A DNA stretch of 64,000 bases from Thermococcus henrietii (GTDB lineage: Archaea; Methanobacteriota_B; Thermococci; Thermococcales; Thermococcaceae), in the NCBI RefSeq assembly GCF_900198835.1, contig NZ_LT900021.1, positions 930,001 through 994,000 on the forward strand. The letters run 5' to 3'. Every line of letters starts with the position of its first letter. Positions within the stretch are counted from its first letter, which is position 1. Shown here one piece after another: positions 34,247-42,456 of this stretch. The notes below the pieces were generated by a model. The model saw only the letters and a program-made list of their open reading frames with translations. It made no database searches and had not been told where the DNA came from. Made by a program: the position numbers and the translations under genes.

Positions 34247-34681
34247 ATGAGGAAGATTCGGGCTTTAGTAATTTTTTGGATTGGACTTATGGTTTTTAGT
34301 AGTGTTGCTTTTGTGATGGCAACCCCATACTACCACCACATAGCCAGATATGTTGTTGGTGGTAGTGATAGGGAAGAAGCGAAGGATGGTATGTACGCTT
34401 TTGTGTCCGGAACCTTCTACCTGCCCCCCAAATACGGCAACGGAGGTTTTTTAACGAACATCCATTGGGATGCGGGACCAAAGGACGTGGTTGGGATAGG
34501 ATTCTATCCACTGTATCCACATTGGGGGGAGAATCCAAACGCTAAGATATATGGCCCCAATGCGTATGCTGAGGTGAAAGTAGTCGATGATTTTGTGGTT
34601 GTATACGCCGAGATTGACGAACATGATGCTTATAGGGCTGCATGGGAGGATAAGCCCCACCACGGGGTGGGCAACCAATGA
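34247..34681 (+). CDS. Small secreted protein of unknown function, first gene of ABC cassette
   Basis: A 144-residue protein. The N-terminus KIRALVIFWIGLMVFSSVAF followed by VMA is a clear signal peptide. The mature part is rich in aromatic residues, Gly and His (TPYYHHIARYV, GFYPLYPHWGENPNA, DKPHHGVGNQ) and looks beta-rich. I recognise no family. ATG 34247 follows GGAGGG; a TATA-like ttatataaa lies about 40 bases upstream. Base composition is A/T-rich compared with neighbours, suggesting transfer. The 277 bases between manB and this gene hold only that promoter. It overlaps the next gene by ATGA. Confidence 0.7.
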   Translation: MRKIRALVIFWIGLMVFSSVAFVMATPYYHHIARYVVGGSDREEAKDGMYAFVSGTFYLPPKYGNGGFLTNIHWDAGPKDVVGIGFYPLYPHWGENPNAKIYGPNAYAEVKVVDDFVVVYAEIDEHDAYRAAWEDKPHHGVGNQ

Positions 34682-35670
34682 AAACCAGCGCATCTGCGCT
34701 CCTCCTCCTAGTTTTTCTCGTAACCTCACCTGTCTTGGCAGCGGGGACGACCGGCCCTGGTGTGCCGTACTGGGTTAGACCCGGTGCAACCCTCGAGTAC
34801 CGTGCCTTCAGCACCCATCCAGCCGGCGGCGGCTTCATCTTCAACGTCAGCGGGGTCCCTGTGGCCGTCACGGGCCCCAACGTCACGGTGGTTTTCCGTG
34901 TGCTCGAAGTCAAAAACGGACTCGCTCTAATGCACGTTTCCATCATCGTGACGACTGGAAACGTGTCCTTTGCACCCGTTCTCGTTATCTACCCCAACAA
35001 CTCCACGGTGCGCCCCTTCTGGAATGAGAGCAGTATAGTGGCCGTGAAGGCTTTGGACAACTATACGAAGGTTGTACTGAGCTCCCTGAGGGTGGATGGG
35101 CAGTACCGGATAAACCTGACGACCGGGTGGGTCTACGACCTCAAGGGAAGGCCCTACGGACACACGGTTCTGTGGGATGATTTCAGGCCGAACGAAACCT
35201 TCGCCCTCTACCACGGGAAACGTGTTAAGGTAGTTGCCGTTAAGATTGTAAACGTGAGCATGAGGACGTACTACGGGACCTTTCCCAAGCCCAACGTGGT
35301 GGTACACAGCGGGCGCGTCGTCACCCCCATAACTGTTTCCTCCTTCGACGCCATTTACAGCCCCGAGTACGATATCTGCATATCCTTCATGACGGACCCG
35401 ATACCGGACTTCAACGCCGTTGGGGTCTACGGCTTCATGTGGACCGATGACAGGGCAACCAGAATTGACACTGAGCTCTCGGAGAGGCATAGAGGGATGG
35501 TGAGCGGCATGTGGGCGTGGGGGGTTATACTCTCCAACGCAACCCTCAGCCAGGGACACGGCGCGGCCGTGACGCCCCCTCGGAACTCCAGGCTTCGTTA
35601 TCTGGTGGTATTTCTGCTCATTGTAATCTGTGTGACCTCAGCGGTGTGCTTTGAGAGACGGAGGCGGTGA
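34678..35670 (+). CDS. Secreted, C-terminally membrane-anchored protein of ABC cassette
   Basis: A 330-residue protein. It has a signal peptide (ALLLLVFLVTSPVLA) and one C-terminal membrane helix (YLVVFLLIVICVTSAVCF) followed by ERRRR, so most of it faces outside the cell. Several N-x-S/T sites (NVTVVF, NNSTV, NESS, NLTT) fit an archaeal glycosylated surface protein. No enzyme motif is seen. It overlaps both neighbours by four bases, and so is part of the same cassette as the permease and ATPase. Confidence 0.72.
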   Translation: MKTSASALLLLVFLVTSPVLAAGTTGPGVPYWVRPGATLEYRAFSTHPAGGGFIFNVSGVPVAVTGPNVTVVFRVLEVKNGLALMHVSIIVTTGNVSFAPVLVIYPNNSTVRPFWNESSIVAVKALDNYTKVVLSSLRVDGQYRINLTTGWVYDLKGRPYGHTVLWDDFRPNETFALYHGKRVKVVAVKIVNVSMRTYYGTFPKPNVVVHSGRVVTPITVSSFDAIYSPEYDICISFMTDPIPDFNAVGVYGFMWTDDRATRIDTELSERHRGMVSGMWAWGVILSNATLSQGHGAAVTPPRNSRLRYLVVFLLIVICVTSAVCFERRRR

Positions 35671-36443
35671 GGATGGGGCGTTTGGCGAACCTCTTCTTCT
35701 GGGAGATTAACGACCCCCTCAGGGTCCTGGTTACGGCAGTGGGGACCTTCGTTATCGGCCTCATATTCCAGCACAGCCTCCTCGTGAGCCTCGGGCAGGT
35801 TGGGACGGTCTCCCAGATGGCCGAGGGGCTGCACTCCATGACCGGTCTGGTGCTCGTTCGAGCGGCGACGTCGTCCAACCTGTGGGTTGTGGCTACGTTC
35901 TTCGTGGTCGTTTTGACGGCCCTTGCGTTCCGGGCAGGAATTGAGAGGGGCTACGAGGCGGTGGTTTTCTCCCTCCCCTACTCCCGCGCAGGGGTGTTCT
36001 GCGTTAAGCTCGTGGCAACCCTCCTGATGTCCGTCGTGATACTTCTCGTGCCGGTTGTTCTCTTAACCGCGGTTAACCTCGCGGACGTTCCCCGCTTTGA
36101 CCTCTCCGTACTCCTCGGGGACAGGTTTCTTGGTCTAACAATAGTCCTTCTGGCAGGTCTCTTTTACGTTGTTTCGATTGCAACGCTACTCGCCACCGCC
36201 CTCAGGAGCATGCTAATGGCCCTCGTCCTGGCCTTTCCGGTCCTGATACTACCGTACCTCCTGGGCGTGAACCTCCCACCGAGGAACTTTCTCTTTGACG
36301 TCTGGGGTACGCTGACGATACTGACGGCTGACTTTTCCCTATCCCGGTTCATCACTGAAAAAATCCTCCTCTACGGTTTTATAGTTCCCGGGGCGGCCGT
36401 CGCGGCGTCCCTTCTGATGATTCTCGGGAGGGACGTTAGATGA
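35667..36443 (+). CDS. ABC-2-like permease of the cassette
   Basis: A 258-residue protein with six predicted membrane helices. The FRAGIERGYEAVVFSLPYSR segment before helix 2 is typical of ABC-2 exporter permeases (the loop that contacts the ATPase). Spacing and overlaps (ATGA at both ends) tie it to the ATPase gene at 36880. Only one permease is present, so a homodimer is expected. The exported substrate is unknown. Confidence 0.75.
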   Translation: MRMGRLANLFFWEINDPLRVLVTAVGTFVIGLIFQHSLLVSLGQVGTVSQMAEGLHSMTGLVLVRAATSSNLWVVATFFVVVLTALAFRAGIERGYEAVVFSLPYSRAGVFCVKLVATLLMSVVILLVPVVLLTAVNLADVPRFDLSVLLGDRFLGLTIVLLAGLFYVVSIATLLATALRSMLMALVLAFPVLILPYLLGVNLPPRNFLFDVWGTLTILTADFSLSRFITEKILLYGFIVPGAAVAASLLMILGRDVR

Positions 36444-36883
36444 GGCACCGCCTCGTGCTCTCCATCCTAATCATCCTCGGGTTCGTTTTCCTCCTTCCTG
36501 TGCTGGAGTTTGGAGCAATCCATGGGGCCGTCTGGCCGGGAGGCGTTTACACTGTCTCACAGACGGAGGGCTCCCAGTTCAGCTCCCCTGGATGGGCGGT
36601 GCTCAACCTAACGTGCAACGGCAGGACCGGTAGGGTGCTCGTGATGGACGACACGATGGGCAGGCCCATCCTGAACGCCACGGTCTTCGGTCACGGAAAC
36701 TTTGAGGTCGTTATCCCCCATGCGGGTGATTACAGCGTTTTCTCCATGTCTAACGGAACCCTCGTGTGCACTGACCGACTGTGGTGCCCCCACCCAACGG
36801 AGCGCGTTCAGAACGTCTCCTATCTGGCATCTTCCACATGCTTTGCGCTCTCTGCGTTCCTTCTCTGGAGGTGGTGGCATTGA
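36440..36883 (+). CDS. Small membrane-anchored extracellular protein of ABC cassette
   Basis: A 147-residue protein with an N-terminal hydrophobic segment (LVLSILIILGFVFLLPVLEF), a predicted extracellular beta-rich middle with NLTCNG, NATVFG, SNGTLVC and NVSY glycosylation-type sites, and a short C-terminal hydrophobic stretch (STCFALSAFLLWRWWH). The family is unknown. Cysteines (NLTCNG, LVCTDRLWC) might form a disulfide outside the cell. Overlaps of four bases connect it with the permease and ATPase. Confidence 0.65.
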   Translation: MRHRLVLSILIILGFVFLLPVLEFGAIHGAVWPGGVYTVSQTEGSQFSSPGWAVLNLTCNGRTGRVLVMDDTMGRPILNATVFGHGNFEVVIPHAGDYSVFSMSNGTLVCTDRLWCPHPTERVQNVSYLASSTCFALSAFLLWRWWH

Positions 36884-37557
36884 TTGAGGCGGAGAACCTG
36901 ACCAAGCGTTTTGGGCGCATAGTGGCGCTCGATGGTGTTACAGTTGAGATTCCCGAGGGTTTCAACCTAATCCTCGGTCCGAACGGCGGCGGAAAGAGCA
37001 CGTTCTTCAAGCTCGCAACCGGCATCTACAGGCCGAGTTCCGGGAGAATACGGCTGTTCGGAGAGAACCCCTGGAAGGATGCTGGGATTAAACGGAAGAT
37101 TGGGGTCTCCTACGACCCCGTTTCGTTTCCTCCTCTAATCTCTGGCAGGGAGTGGCTTGAGTTCATAGCGCGTTCCAAAGGCTTCGATGAGAGTGAGGTC
37201 GAGCGCGTTGGGAAGCTCTTTCAACTCGACTTTCTCGACGAGAGAACGTCCAACTATTCCTCGGGAATGCTCAAGAAGCTCGCGGTGGCTCAGGCATTCG
37301 TAGGCGCTCCCGACTTGATAATGATAGACGAGCCCCTGGCTAACGTCGACTTTGAAACCATGGGGCGGTTCATAAAGCTTTTCAGGAAGATGAAGGGCAA
37401 AACGAGCTTTCTTATTATAAGTCATATATGGAGCCCTCTGAAGCCCCTCGTGGACCGACTGTACGTTATCTCGAACGGAAGGCTCATCCTCCACGGGGAG
37501 GCAAGGGACCTCTGGGATGACGTTGAGAACCTGTTTCGCTTTCCAAGTCTCGACTAG
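36880..37557 (+). CDS. ABC transporter ATPase of the cassette
   Basis: A 225-residue ATPase: Walker A GPNGGGKST near residue 34, signature-like YSSGMLKKL near residue 127, Walker B LIMIDEPLANVD, and switch His in IISHIWSP. The signature has YSSGM where exporters usually have LSGGQ, a form common in ABC-2 exporters. I set the start at TTG 36880 (MIEAENLTKRF) because GGAGGTGG lies seven bases upstream and the TTGA overlaps the upstream stop. An upstream ATG at 36781 would add residues that read antisense-like. Confidence 0.85.
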   Translation: MIEAENLTKRFGRIVALDGVTVEIPEGFNLILGPNGGGKSTFFKLATGIYRPSSGRIRLFGENPWKDAGIKRKIGVSYDPVSFPPLISGREWLEFIARSKGFDESEVERVGKLFQLDFLDERTSNYSSGMLKKLAVAQAFVGAPDLIMIDEPLANVDFETMGRFIKLFRKMKGKTSFLIISHIWSPLKPLVDRLYVISNGRLILHGEARDLWDDVENLFRFPSLD

Positions 37558-37604
37558 TTCAGGAACTTTATAAGCATGTCACTTATACTTCTCTGGGGAA
37601 GACC

Positions 37605-38087
37605 ATGAACGGAACGACGCTCTTCATAAACGCCCTCGCCCTTGCTTGCCTCGCCCTCGGCTTCATGAAGGACCGGGCAAAGACGAGGCAGGCTCTGAAG
37701 GTCTCCGTGAAGTTTTTCGTGCGGATTCTTCCGACGATGCTCGCGATAATCCTGATAATCGGCCTTATGTCCGGCTTCGTGCCACCCAAAACAATCTCCC
37801 GCGTCGTCGGCCGGGAGGCGGGGTTCATCGGCGTCCTAACGGTAGCGGTTCTCGGGGCGATACTCCAGATACCCTCCCTGATAGCGTTTCCCCTCGCCGC
37901 GTCCCTGCTCAACATGGGGGCCTCGCTAACCTCGGTGGCAGTTTTCATAACGACGCTGACGATGATTGGCTTCGTTACCCTTCCGTTGGAGATTAAAATT
38001 CTCGGGAAGCGCTTCGCCCTGCTGAGAAACGTCCTCAGCTTCGTAATCGCGATTCTGATAGGTCTTTTAATGGGGGTGTTACTTTGA
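37605..38087 (+). CDS. Permease half-protein A (ArsP_1/PF03773-like)
   Basis: A 160-residue membrane protein with four or five helices. FVRILPTMLAIILIIGLMSG, GREAGFIGVLTVAVLGAILQ and IPSLIAFPLAASLLNMGAS resemble one half of the predicted permease family that includes ArsP. It overlaps the next gene, which encodes the second half. The separate halves probably assemble into one transporter. The substrate is unknown. Confidence 0.75.
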   Translation: MNGTTLFINALALACLALGFMKDRAKTRQALKVSVKFFVRILPTMLAIILIIGLMSGFVPPKTISRVVGREAGFIGVLTVAVLGAILQIPSLIAFPLAASLLNMGASLTSVAVFITTLTMIGFVTLPLEIKILGKRFALLRNVLSFVIAILIGLLMGVLL

Positions 38088-38683
38088 GGGCCGACGGCAA
38101 AGTTCCAAAGGGTCCGGGGAAGGGCCGTGGAGCCATGAAAAATCAGAAGAAGGCCCTCCTGCGCGATTTGGCGTTCCTCGGTGTCGTTGTGGTGATAACC
38201 GCGGTGCTCCTCCTAATGTTCCCGGAGAAGAGAGCTCCTGTTTTCTCGGCGTCGAAGGACTACCTCGTGGAGATGCTCCTCGTAATGCCAGCAGTAATGG
38301 TCCTGATGGGCCTGTTCTCGGTCTTCGTCCCCGATGAGCTAATCGTGAAGTACCTCGGGAAGAGCTCCGGGCTCAAGGGCATGCTTATAGCGATACTGCT
38401 CGGCGCTTTCCCGACCGGACCGCTCTACGTGGCCTTCCCGATAGCGGCGTCGTTGCTCAAGAAAGGCGCCCGCGTCGCGAGCGTCGTTGTTTTCCTCTCG
38501 GCCTGGGCCTGCATAAAGATTCCGCAGGAGCTGGTTGAGTTGCAGTTCCTTGGGCTGAGGTTCATGGTAACGAGGCTGACCCTCACGATAGTCTTCGTGC
38601 TGGCAATGGGCCTGCTCATGGAGAATATTTTGGGGAGGGAGCTGAGGGACGTCCCCGGAGCTCCTGAACCGGGAAGGCGGTGA
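38084..38683 (+). CDS. Permease half-protein B (ArsP_1/PF03773-like)
   Basis: A 199-residue membrane protein. YLVEMLLVMPAVMVLMGLFS, GLKGMLIAILLGAFPTGPLY and VAFPIAASLLKKGARVASVV repeat the pattern of the preceding gene (PSLIAFPLAASLL in A, LYVAFPIAASLL in B), as expected for the two homologous halves of a permease. The N-terminal 20 residues are basic. The start at TTG 38084 overlaps the upstream stop; ATG 38135 would remove only the basic leader. Confidence 0.75.
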   Translation: MRADGKVPKGPGKGRGAMKNQKKALLRDLAFLGVVVVITAVLLLMFPEKRAPVFSASKDYLVEMLLVMPAVMVLMGLFSVFVPDELIVKYLGKSSGLKGMLIAILLGAFPTGPLYVAFPIAASLLKKGARVASVVVFLSAWACIKIPQELVELQFLGLRFMVTRLTLTIVFVLAMGLLMENILGRELRDVPGAPEPGRR

Positions 38684-38686
38684 GGA

Positions 38687-39496
38687 TTATCTCTGGAGGA
38701 GGCCCCTTAGAATCCCCACCGCCTCCTCCACGCTCAGCGGGATTTCGTTGATGCCGAGCTCGTGGAAGAGCCTCACTATCTCGGGCACGTCAAGGTTGGC
38801 CTTTTCTATGAGTTCCGGCCTCGAGAACAGCTCCCTCGGCGTTCCCTCGAAGAGGATTTCTTTGTTCACCACGTAAACCCTGTCGGCGAGGCGAATCAGC
38901 CTCAGGTCGTGGGTAACCACCACGACGGTCTTTCCTTCCCCCTTCCAGCTCCGAATCATGTCGAGCACGAAGTTCCTGTTCCTCAAGTCTAAATCCCTCG
39001 TCGGCTCGTCGAGGAGGAGAACTTCCGGCTCCATTGCCGTCACGCAGGCTATCGAGGCCTTCTTCTTCTCGCCACCGCTCAGGCTGTACGGGTGTCTATC
39101 GGCCAACTTCTCGATTCCGAGCTTCTTGAGTTCCTCCCGCGCCCTTTCAAGGCCCCGCTCTTTACCCCACAGGTGAACGGGTCCGAAGGCCACATCCTCC
39201 AGAACCGTCGCGCTGAAGAGCATCACGTCCGGGTTCTGGAACAGGAAGCCGACCTTCCGCCGGAACTCCTTGTCTGTCATCGTGTCCTCCGTTATCGGCT
39301 TTCCCTCGAACAGTATCTCGCCCTCCGTTGGCATGACCAGCGCGTCCATCAGCTTGAGCAATGTGGTCTTTCCGGCGCCGTTCGGCCCGACTATGGCCAG
39401 GGTTTCTCCCCTCTCAACCTCCATGTTTATTCCCCTGAGCGCCCACTCCCCGGTTGGATAGCGGTAGGAAACGTTTCTGAGCTCGTAAACCTTCAT
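38687..39496 (-). CDS. cbiO: CbiO-type ECF transporter ATPase (nickel/cobalt)
   Basis: A 269-residue ATPase of an energy-coupling-factor importer. Walker A is GPNGAGKTT near residue 39, the Q-loop is GFLFQNPDVMLFSATV, the signature is YSLSGGEKKK near residue 139 and Walker B is VLLLDEPTRDLD. The QNPD-Q/M loop is typical of CbiO. ATG 39496 overlaps the cbiQ stop (ATGA) and has GAGGGG six bases before it. It ends the cbiM-N-Q-O operon. Confidence 0.92.
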   Translation of the reverse strand: MKVYELRNVSYRYPTGEWALRGINMEVERGETLAIVGPNGAGKTTLLKLMDALVMPTEGEILFEGKPITEDTMTDKEFRRKVGFLFQNPDVMLFSATVLEDVAFGPVHLWGKERGLERAREELKKLGIEKLADRHPYSLSGGEKKKASIACVTAMEPEVLLLDEPTRDLDLRNRNFVLDMIRSWKGEGKTVVVVTHDLRLIRLADRVYVVNKEILFEGTPRELFSRPELIEKANLDVPEIVRLFHELGINEIPLSVEEAVGILRGLLQR

Positions 39497-40317
39497 AGCA
39501 ATCCCCTCGTGAAGGCAAACGTTAGTACGACGAGGAGAACGGTGAAGGCCGAGAACGCGTAGTCGACCGTTCCAGCCTTGAACTCCCTCAGCGGTTCGAT
39601 TTCGTTGGCGTAGCCCCTGGAGAGCATGGCATAGTAGAGGTCCTCGCCAAGGGAGTTGGCCTTTATGAAGGTTGCCCCGATGTGCTTTCCGGCCTCCTTC
39701 CAGCTCTCGACCATGCCGAGTTCTCCAGCCAGCCTCGCCCTCCTCGCGTGCATCGCGTCGAGCAGGAGCTTGGCGAGGAGGAATATGTAGCGGTAGGTTA
39801 AGGTCGTTATGGTTATCACCATTCCGGGAACCCTGAAGAACGCGAGGGCCGAGACGATGTCGTTCCACCGGCTCGTCATCGTGAAGAGTATCGCGTAGGA
39901 AACCGCCGTCGCGACGCGGAGCGTAAAGAGAACCGCCCAGTGTATTCCCTCCCTGCTCGCGGTGAGACCGAAGAGGTGAAAGGCCGGCTCGCCCGGAATC
40001 ATGAATATCGAGGGGAGCGCTATAACCCCCGTGAAAATCGGAATGAAGACCCAGACCCTCTTCGTGAACTCGACTACCGGCAGTCTGGAGAGGACCGCGA
40101 GGGCGAGGGCGAGGAAGTAGAAAGCTAAAATGGCGTCAATCCTCCCGAGGGAAACCACCGTCGCGACTATCGCAACGAGCGAGAACACCTTAACCCTTGG
40201 GTCGATTCTCTGAAGCAGGCCGTCCATTCTCGCGTACCTCTCGGAGAAGACGGCGTTGGTCGTGAACTCGAGGACTTCCCTGGCGGTCTCTTCAAGGAAC
40301 CCCATTCCCACCACCAA
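39493..40317 (-). CDS. cbiQ: CbiQ-type ECF transporter transmembrane protein
   Basis: A 274-residue membrane protein, the T component that couples the ATPase to the substrate-binding unit. RIDPRVKVFSLVAIVATVVS near residue 40, the ARRARLAGE motif near residue 192, and the second coupling motif AMLSRGYANEIEP near residue 227 are family marks (the two Ala-Arg-type helices). It is in the middle of the operon, with cbiN-like 9 bases upstream and cbiO overlapping. Confidence 0.92.
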   Translation of the reverse strand: MVVGMGFLEETAREVLEFTTNAVFSERYARMDGLLQRIDPRVKVFSLVAIVATVVSLGRIDAILAFYFLALALAVLSRLPVVEFTKRVWVFIPIFTGVIALPSIFMIPGEPAFHLFGLTASREGIHWAVLFTLRVATAVSYAILFTMTSRWNDIVSALAFFRVPGMVITITTLTYRYIFLLAKLLLDAMHARRARLAGELGMVESWKEAGKHIGATFIKANSLGEDLYYAMLSRGYANEIEPLREFKAGTVDYAFSAFTVLLVVLTFAFTRGLL

Positions 40318-40326
40318 AAAATAAAT

Positions 40327-40662
40327 TCAGGAGGAGGCGCCCTTGCCGACCACGAACTTGACGAGGGCGTAGTAGAGGGCAACGACGAGTGCCGTTCCAA
40401 CTATTGCGGAGATTATGTAGCCTATCGAGGCGTGGAGCTTGTCCTCCCAGCCCGGGATGTTGTAGTCGGGCAAAATCGCGTGGTTCCATATTGTTGAGAG
40501 CTTCTCCATGCCGGGCAACTTGTGGCCGACCATGTGCTCTACTGTCTGGACGTCCCACTCGCCCCAGGCATCGTCGTAGTTCCACACGAGCAGTATTCCA
40601 ATCGGCGAGAGGATTATCATGACGCCGACGATTGCGAGGAGGGTTTTGGTTACCCTGTCCAT
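40327..40662 (-). CDS. CbiN-like (PDGLE-type) small membrane subunit of nickel/cobalt transporter
   Basis: A 111-residue protein with an N-terminal membrane helix (LLAIVGVMIILSPIGILLVW) and a C-terminal helix (IGYIISAIVGTALVVALYYA), joined by an extracellular loop. Its place between cbiM and cbiQ and its two-helix layout are those of CbiN or PDGLE-type subunits, which assist CbiM in metal binding. The loop sequence (HKLPGMEKLSTIWNHAILPD, then YNIPGWEDK) fits the PDGLE-type group. Only the family is assigned. Confidence 0.75.
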   Translation of the reverse strand: MDRVTKTLLAIVGVMIILSPIGILLVWNYDDAWGEWDVQTVEHMVGHKLPGMEKLSTIWNHAILPDYNIPGWEDKLHASIGYIISAIVGTALVVALYYALVKFVVGKGASS

Positions 40663-40666
40663 TCAA

Positions 40667-41326
40667 TCACCCCCTTGCAAGGGTCCTCATCTCAAAGAGG
40701 TCGGGCCTGCTCTTTCTGACGTACCACACGACTGCCGCGGTAACGACCGCCGCGGCGGGGCCCGCTGTGACGAGGTGCGCTATTGCCATCGCCGGAACGG
40801 AGACGCTGAGGGGGTAGGGGCAGTAACCGGGCTGAATGTAGGGCTGTATTCCGAGTTCGATGCCCGCCATTATCGCGGCCGTTACTATGCCGACGTAGGC
40901 GCCGATTCCAGCGGAGAGGACCTCGTTGAGCTTGAACTTCTCGGTGAGGAACTTGTAGGTGTAGTAGCCGACGAAGGGGAGGACGACGCCCATGTTGAAG
41001 ACGTTGGCGGCGTAGGTCGTTATTCCGCCGTCGCCGAAGAAGAGGGCCTGAATGAGCAGAACTATGCTGAGCGATACCGTCGCGGCCCAGGGGCTTATGA
41101 GTATCGCTATTATCGTTCCCCCGACGATGTGGGCAGTAGTTCCCCCGGGAACCGGCATGTTGTACATCATAACGAGGAACGAAAAGGCCGTCAGCACTCC
41201 CAGCAGGGGCACCTGGCTTGGCTTGAGGTTCTTGAGCCACTTGAAGGCCTTGTACCAAATCGGTATCATAATCAGGTAGAAAAACGCACAGGTGTAGGGA
41301 CCCAGGTATCCGTCGGGTATGTGCAC
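40667..41326 (-). CDS. cbiM: CbiM-type nickel/cobalt-binding membrane protein
   Basis: A 219-residue S component. With GTG 41326 as start the protein begins MHIPDGYLGPY, the canonical CbiM N-terminus in which the amino group and His2 bind the metal. The later GGTTAHIVGGTIIAIL segment has the second conserved His region. GGTGAT is four bases upstream; a GTG eleven bases earlier would spoil the metal site. In an organism rich in [NiFe] hydrogenases nickel is the likely substrate, but cobalt cannot be ruled out. Three regulator-type boxes lie in the promoter. Confidence 0.93.
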   Translation of the reverse strand: MHIPDGYLGPYTCAFFYLIMIPIWYKAFKWLKNLKPSQVPLLGVLTAFSFLVMMYNMPVPGGTTAHIVGGTIIAILISPWAATVSLSIVLLIQALFFGDGGITTYAANVFNMGVVLPFVGYYTYKFLTEKFKLNEVLSAGIGAYVGIVTAAIMAGIELGIQPYIQPGYCPYPLSVSVPAMAIAHLVTAGPAAAVVTAAVVWYVRKSRPDLFEMRTLARG

Positions 41327-41351
41327 CTTTATCACCCCTCTTCTCGGTTGG

Positions 41352-41411
41352 GTGTTATCAAAAATCAAATGGGTGCTATCATATAAAAAACTTTTTGAAA
41401 AGAGTGTTACC
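41352..41411. promoter_or_regulatory. cbiM: Three GTGYTAYC boxes in the cbiM promoter (metal-regulator operator candidate)
   Basis: GTGTTATC (41352-41359), GTGCTATC (41373-41380) and GTGTTACC (41404-41411) lie in the same direction, 21 and 31 bp apart. The minus-strand TATA element (ttttatatga, 41379-41388) touches the middle box; the first box is at the expected transcription start and the third is upstream of the TATA. Such placement fits a repressor. The box resembles NikR half-sites known from other prokaryotes. Confidence 0.55.
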
Positions 41412-41477
41412 AACCTCGGGTTCACAACCACCCGATTGCAAGGAAGCGGAATCAAAACAAAATCTGGGAGAAGGGGC

Positions 41478-42278
41478 TCAGAGGTAGCCCCTGTCCTCTT
41501 CCTCCGGGGTCGGAGGCATAGTCTGCTCGAGCATCGCCCTCTGCATCTCCTGAACCTTTCTGAGTATCTCCTCGGTTTCTTTGGCGCGCTCCTCGAGGGC
41601 CGTCATGTCAACCTCGATTCCGAGCACCTTGGTGACTGCCGTCAGGACGGCCTTCGCTGCCTTTGCGTCAACGATGTAGCCGAGGCTCTCGCCGAGCAGG
41701 CTTATACCGTACATCGAGCGGAGCTTGCCCATGCCGAGGAGAAGGCCGGCCGCTCCCACTATGGCTCCTCCCTCGTCCTCCCTCCAGATTACCTCTACGG
41801 AGCAGTCCTTGAGCTTCTCCTTGTAATAATCCACGAGCTCCTCGTGGGTTACCGCCGCCAAAACCCTCGGCTCGCCCTGGAGCTCCGGCACCTGGTAGCC
41901 ACCCATCGTTATTATCTCCCTGACGCCGAGTTCCTGAACGAGGTCGAGCATCTTGCCGACAACCTCGTAGTGGCCGGGGCTGTCCGTCGGCGGAACCTGC
42001 TGGTCGCCGGTGATGATGATTAGGTCCCTTCCGTTCTCGTCGGGGTTAACCCAGTAGTAGAACTCGTTCTTCATGAGTTCGACGATTGAGCCCTTCTTTA
42101 TGATGACCTGGTGCATGAAGTGCGGTGAGTAGAGTTCTGCGAACTTCACCGCGTTGAGCTCCTGGATGAGGTGCTCCGCGGCGAGCTTTCCAACAAGGCC
42201 TATGCCCGGGAGCCCCTCTATGAACACCGGGTCCCTGAGCTGGGGCCTCTCAAGGAGGTAGATGGTGGTTTCCTTCAT
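41478..42278 (-). CDS. PAC2 family (proteasome assembly chaperone 2-like) protein
   Basis: A 266-residue protein of the PAC2 family. DPVFIEGLPGIGLVGKLAAE near residue 16 and GAAGLLLGMGKLRSMYGISL near residue 190 are the two conserved glycine-rich regions, and a C-terminal coiled segment follows. Archaeal members are proposed to help proteasome assembly or to be ATP-grasp partners; the role here is not proved. ATG 42278 overlaps the nop10 stop (ATGA) and has AGAGGTGAG. It is the last gene of the ribosomal operon. Confidence 0.88.
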   Translation of the reverse strand: MKETTIYLLERPQLRDPVFIEGLPGIGLVGKLAAEHLIQELNAVKFAELYSPHFMHQVIIKKGSIVELMKNEFYYWVNPDENGRDLIIITGDQQVPPTDSPGHYEVVGKMLDLVQELGVREIITMGGYQVPELQGEPRVLAAVTHEELVDYYKEKLKDCSVEVIWREDEGGAIVGAAGLLLGMGKLRSMYGISLLGESLGYIVDAKAAKAVLTAVTKVLGIEVDMTALEERAKETEEILRKVQEMQRAMLEQTMPPTPEEEDRGYL

Positions 42279-42454
42279 TTTCTCACCTCTATCCCAAGGA
42301 CTTCCCTTCTCCACCTGCGCCTGTACTCACCGTAGGGGTCCTCCGGCGAGAAGCGCGGTGGGTGGGCTACCTTGGTCTTGGCCCCGCAGACGGGGCAGGT
42401 CTCCTTTAGGGTGTACCTGCCACATTCGGGGCACTTCCTTATGCGGAACTTCAT
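42275..42454 (-). CDS. nop10: H/ACA ribonucleoprotein subunit Nop10
   Basis: A 59-residue protein, a core part of the RNA-guided pseudouridylation complex with Cbf5, Gar1 and L7Ae. It reads MKFRIRKCPECGRYTLKE, then CPVCGAKTKVAHPPRFSPED and PYGEYRRRW, with the zinc ribbon formed by the two CxxC pairs. It lies two bases after the aIF2-alpha stop and overlaps the PAC2 start, as in the conserved archaeal order. Confidence 0.96.
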   Translation of the reverse strand: MKFRIRKCPECGRYTLKETCPVCGAKTKVAHPPRFSPEDPYGEYRRRWRREVLGIEVRK

Positions 42455-42456
42455 GG

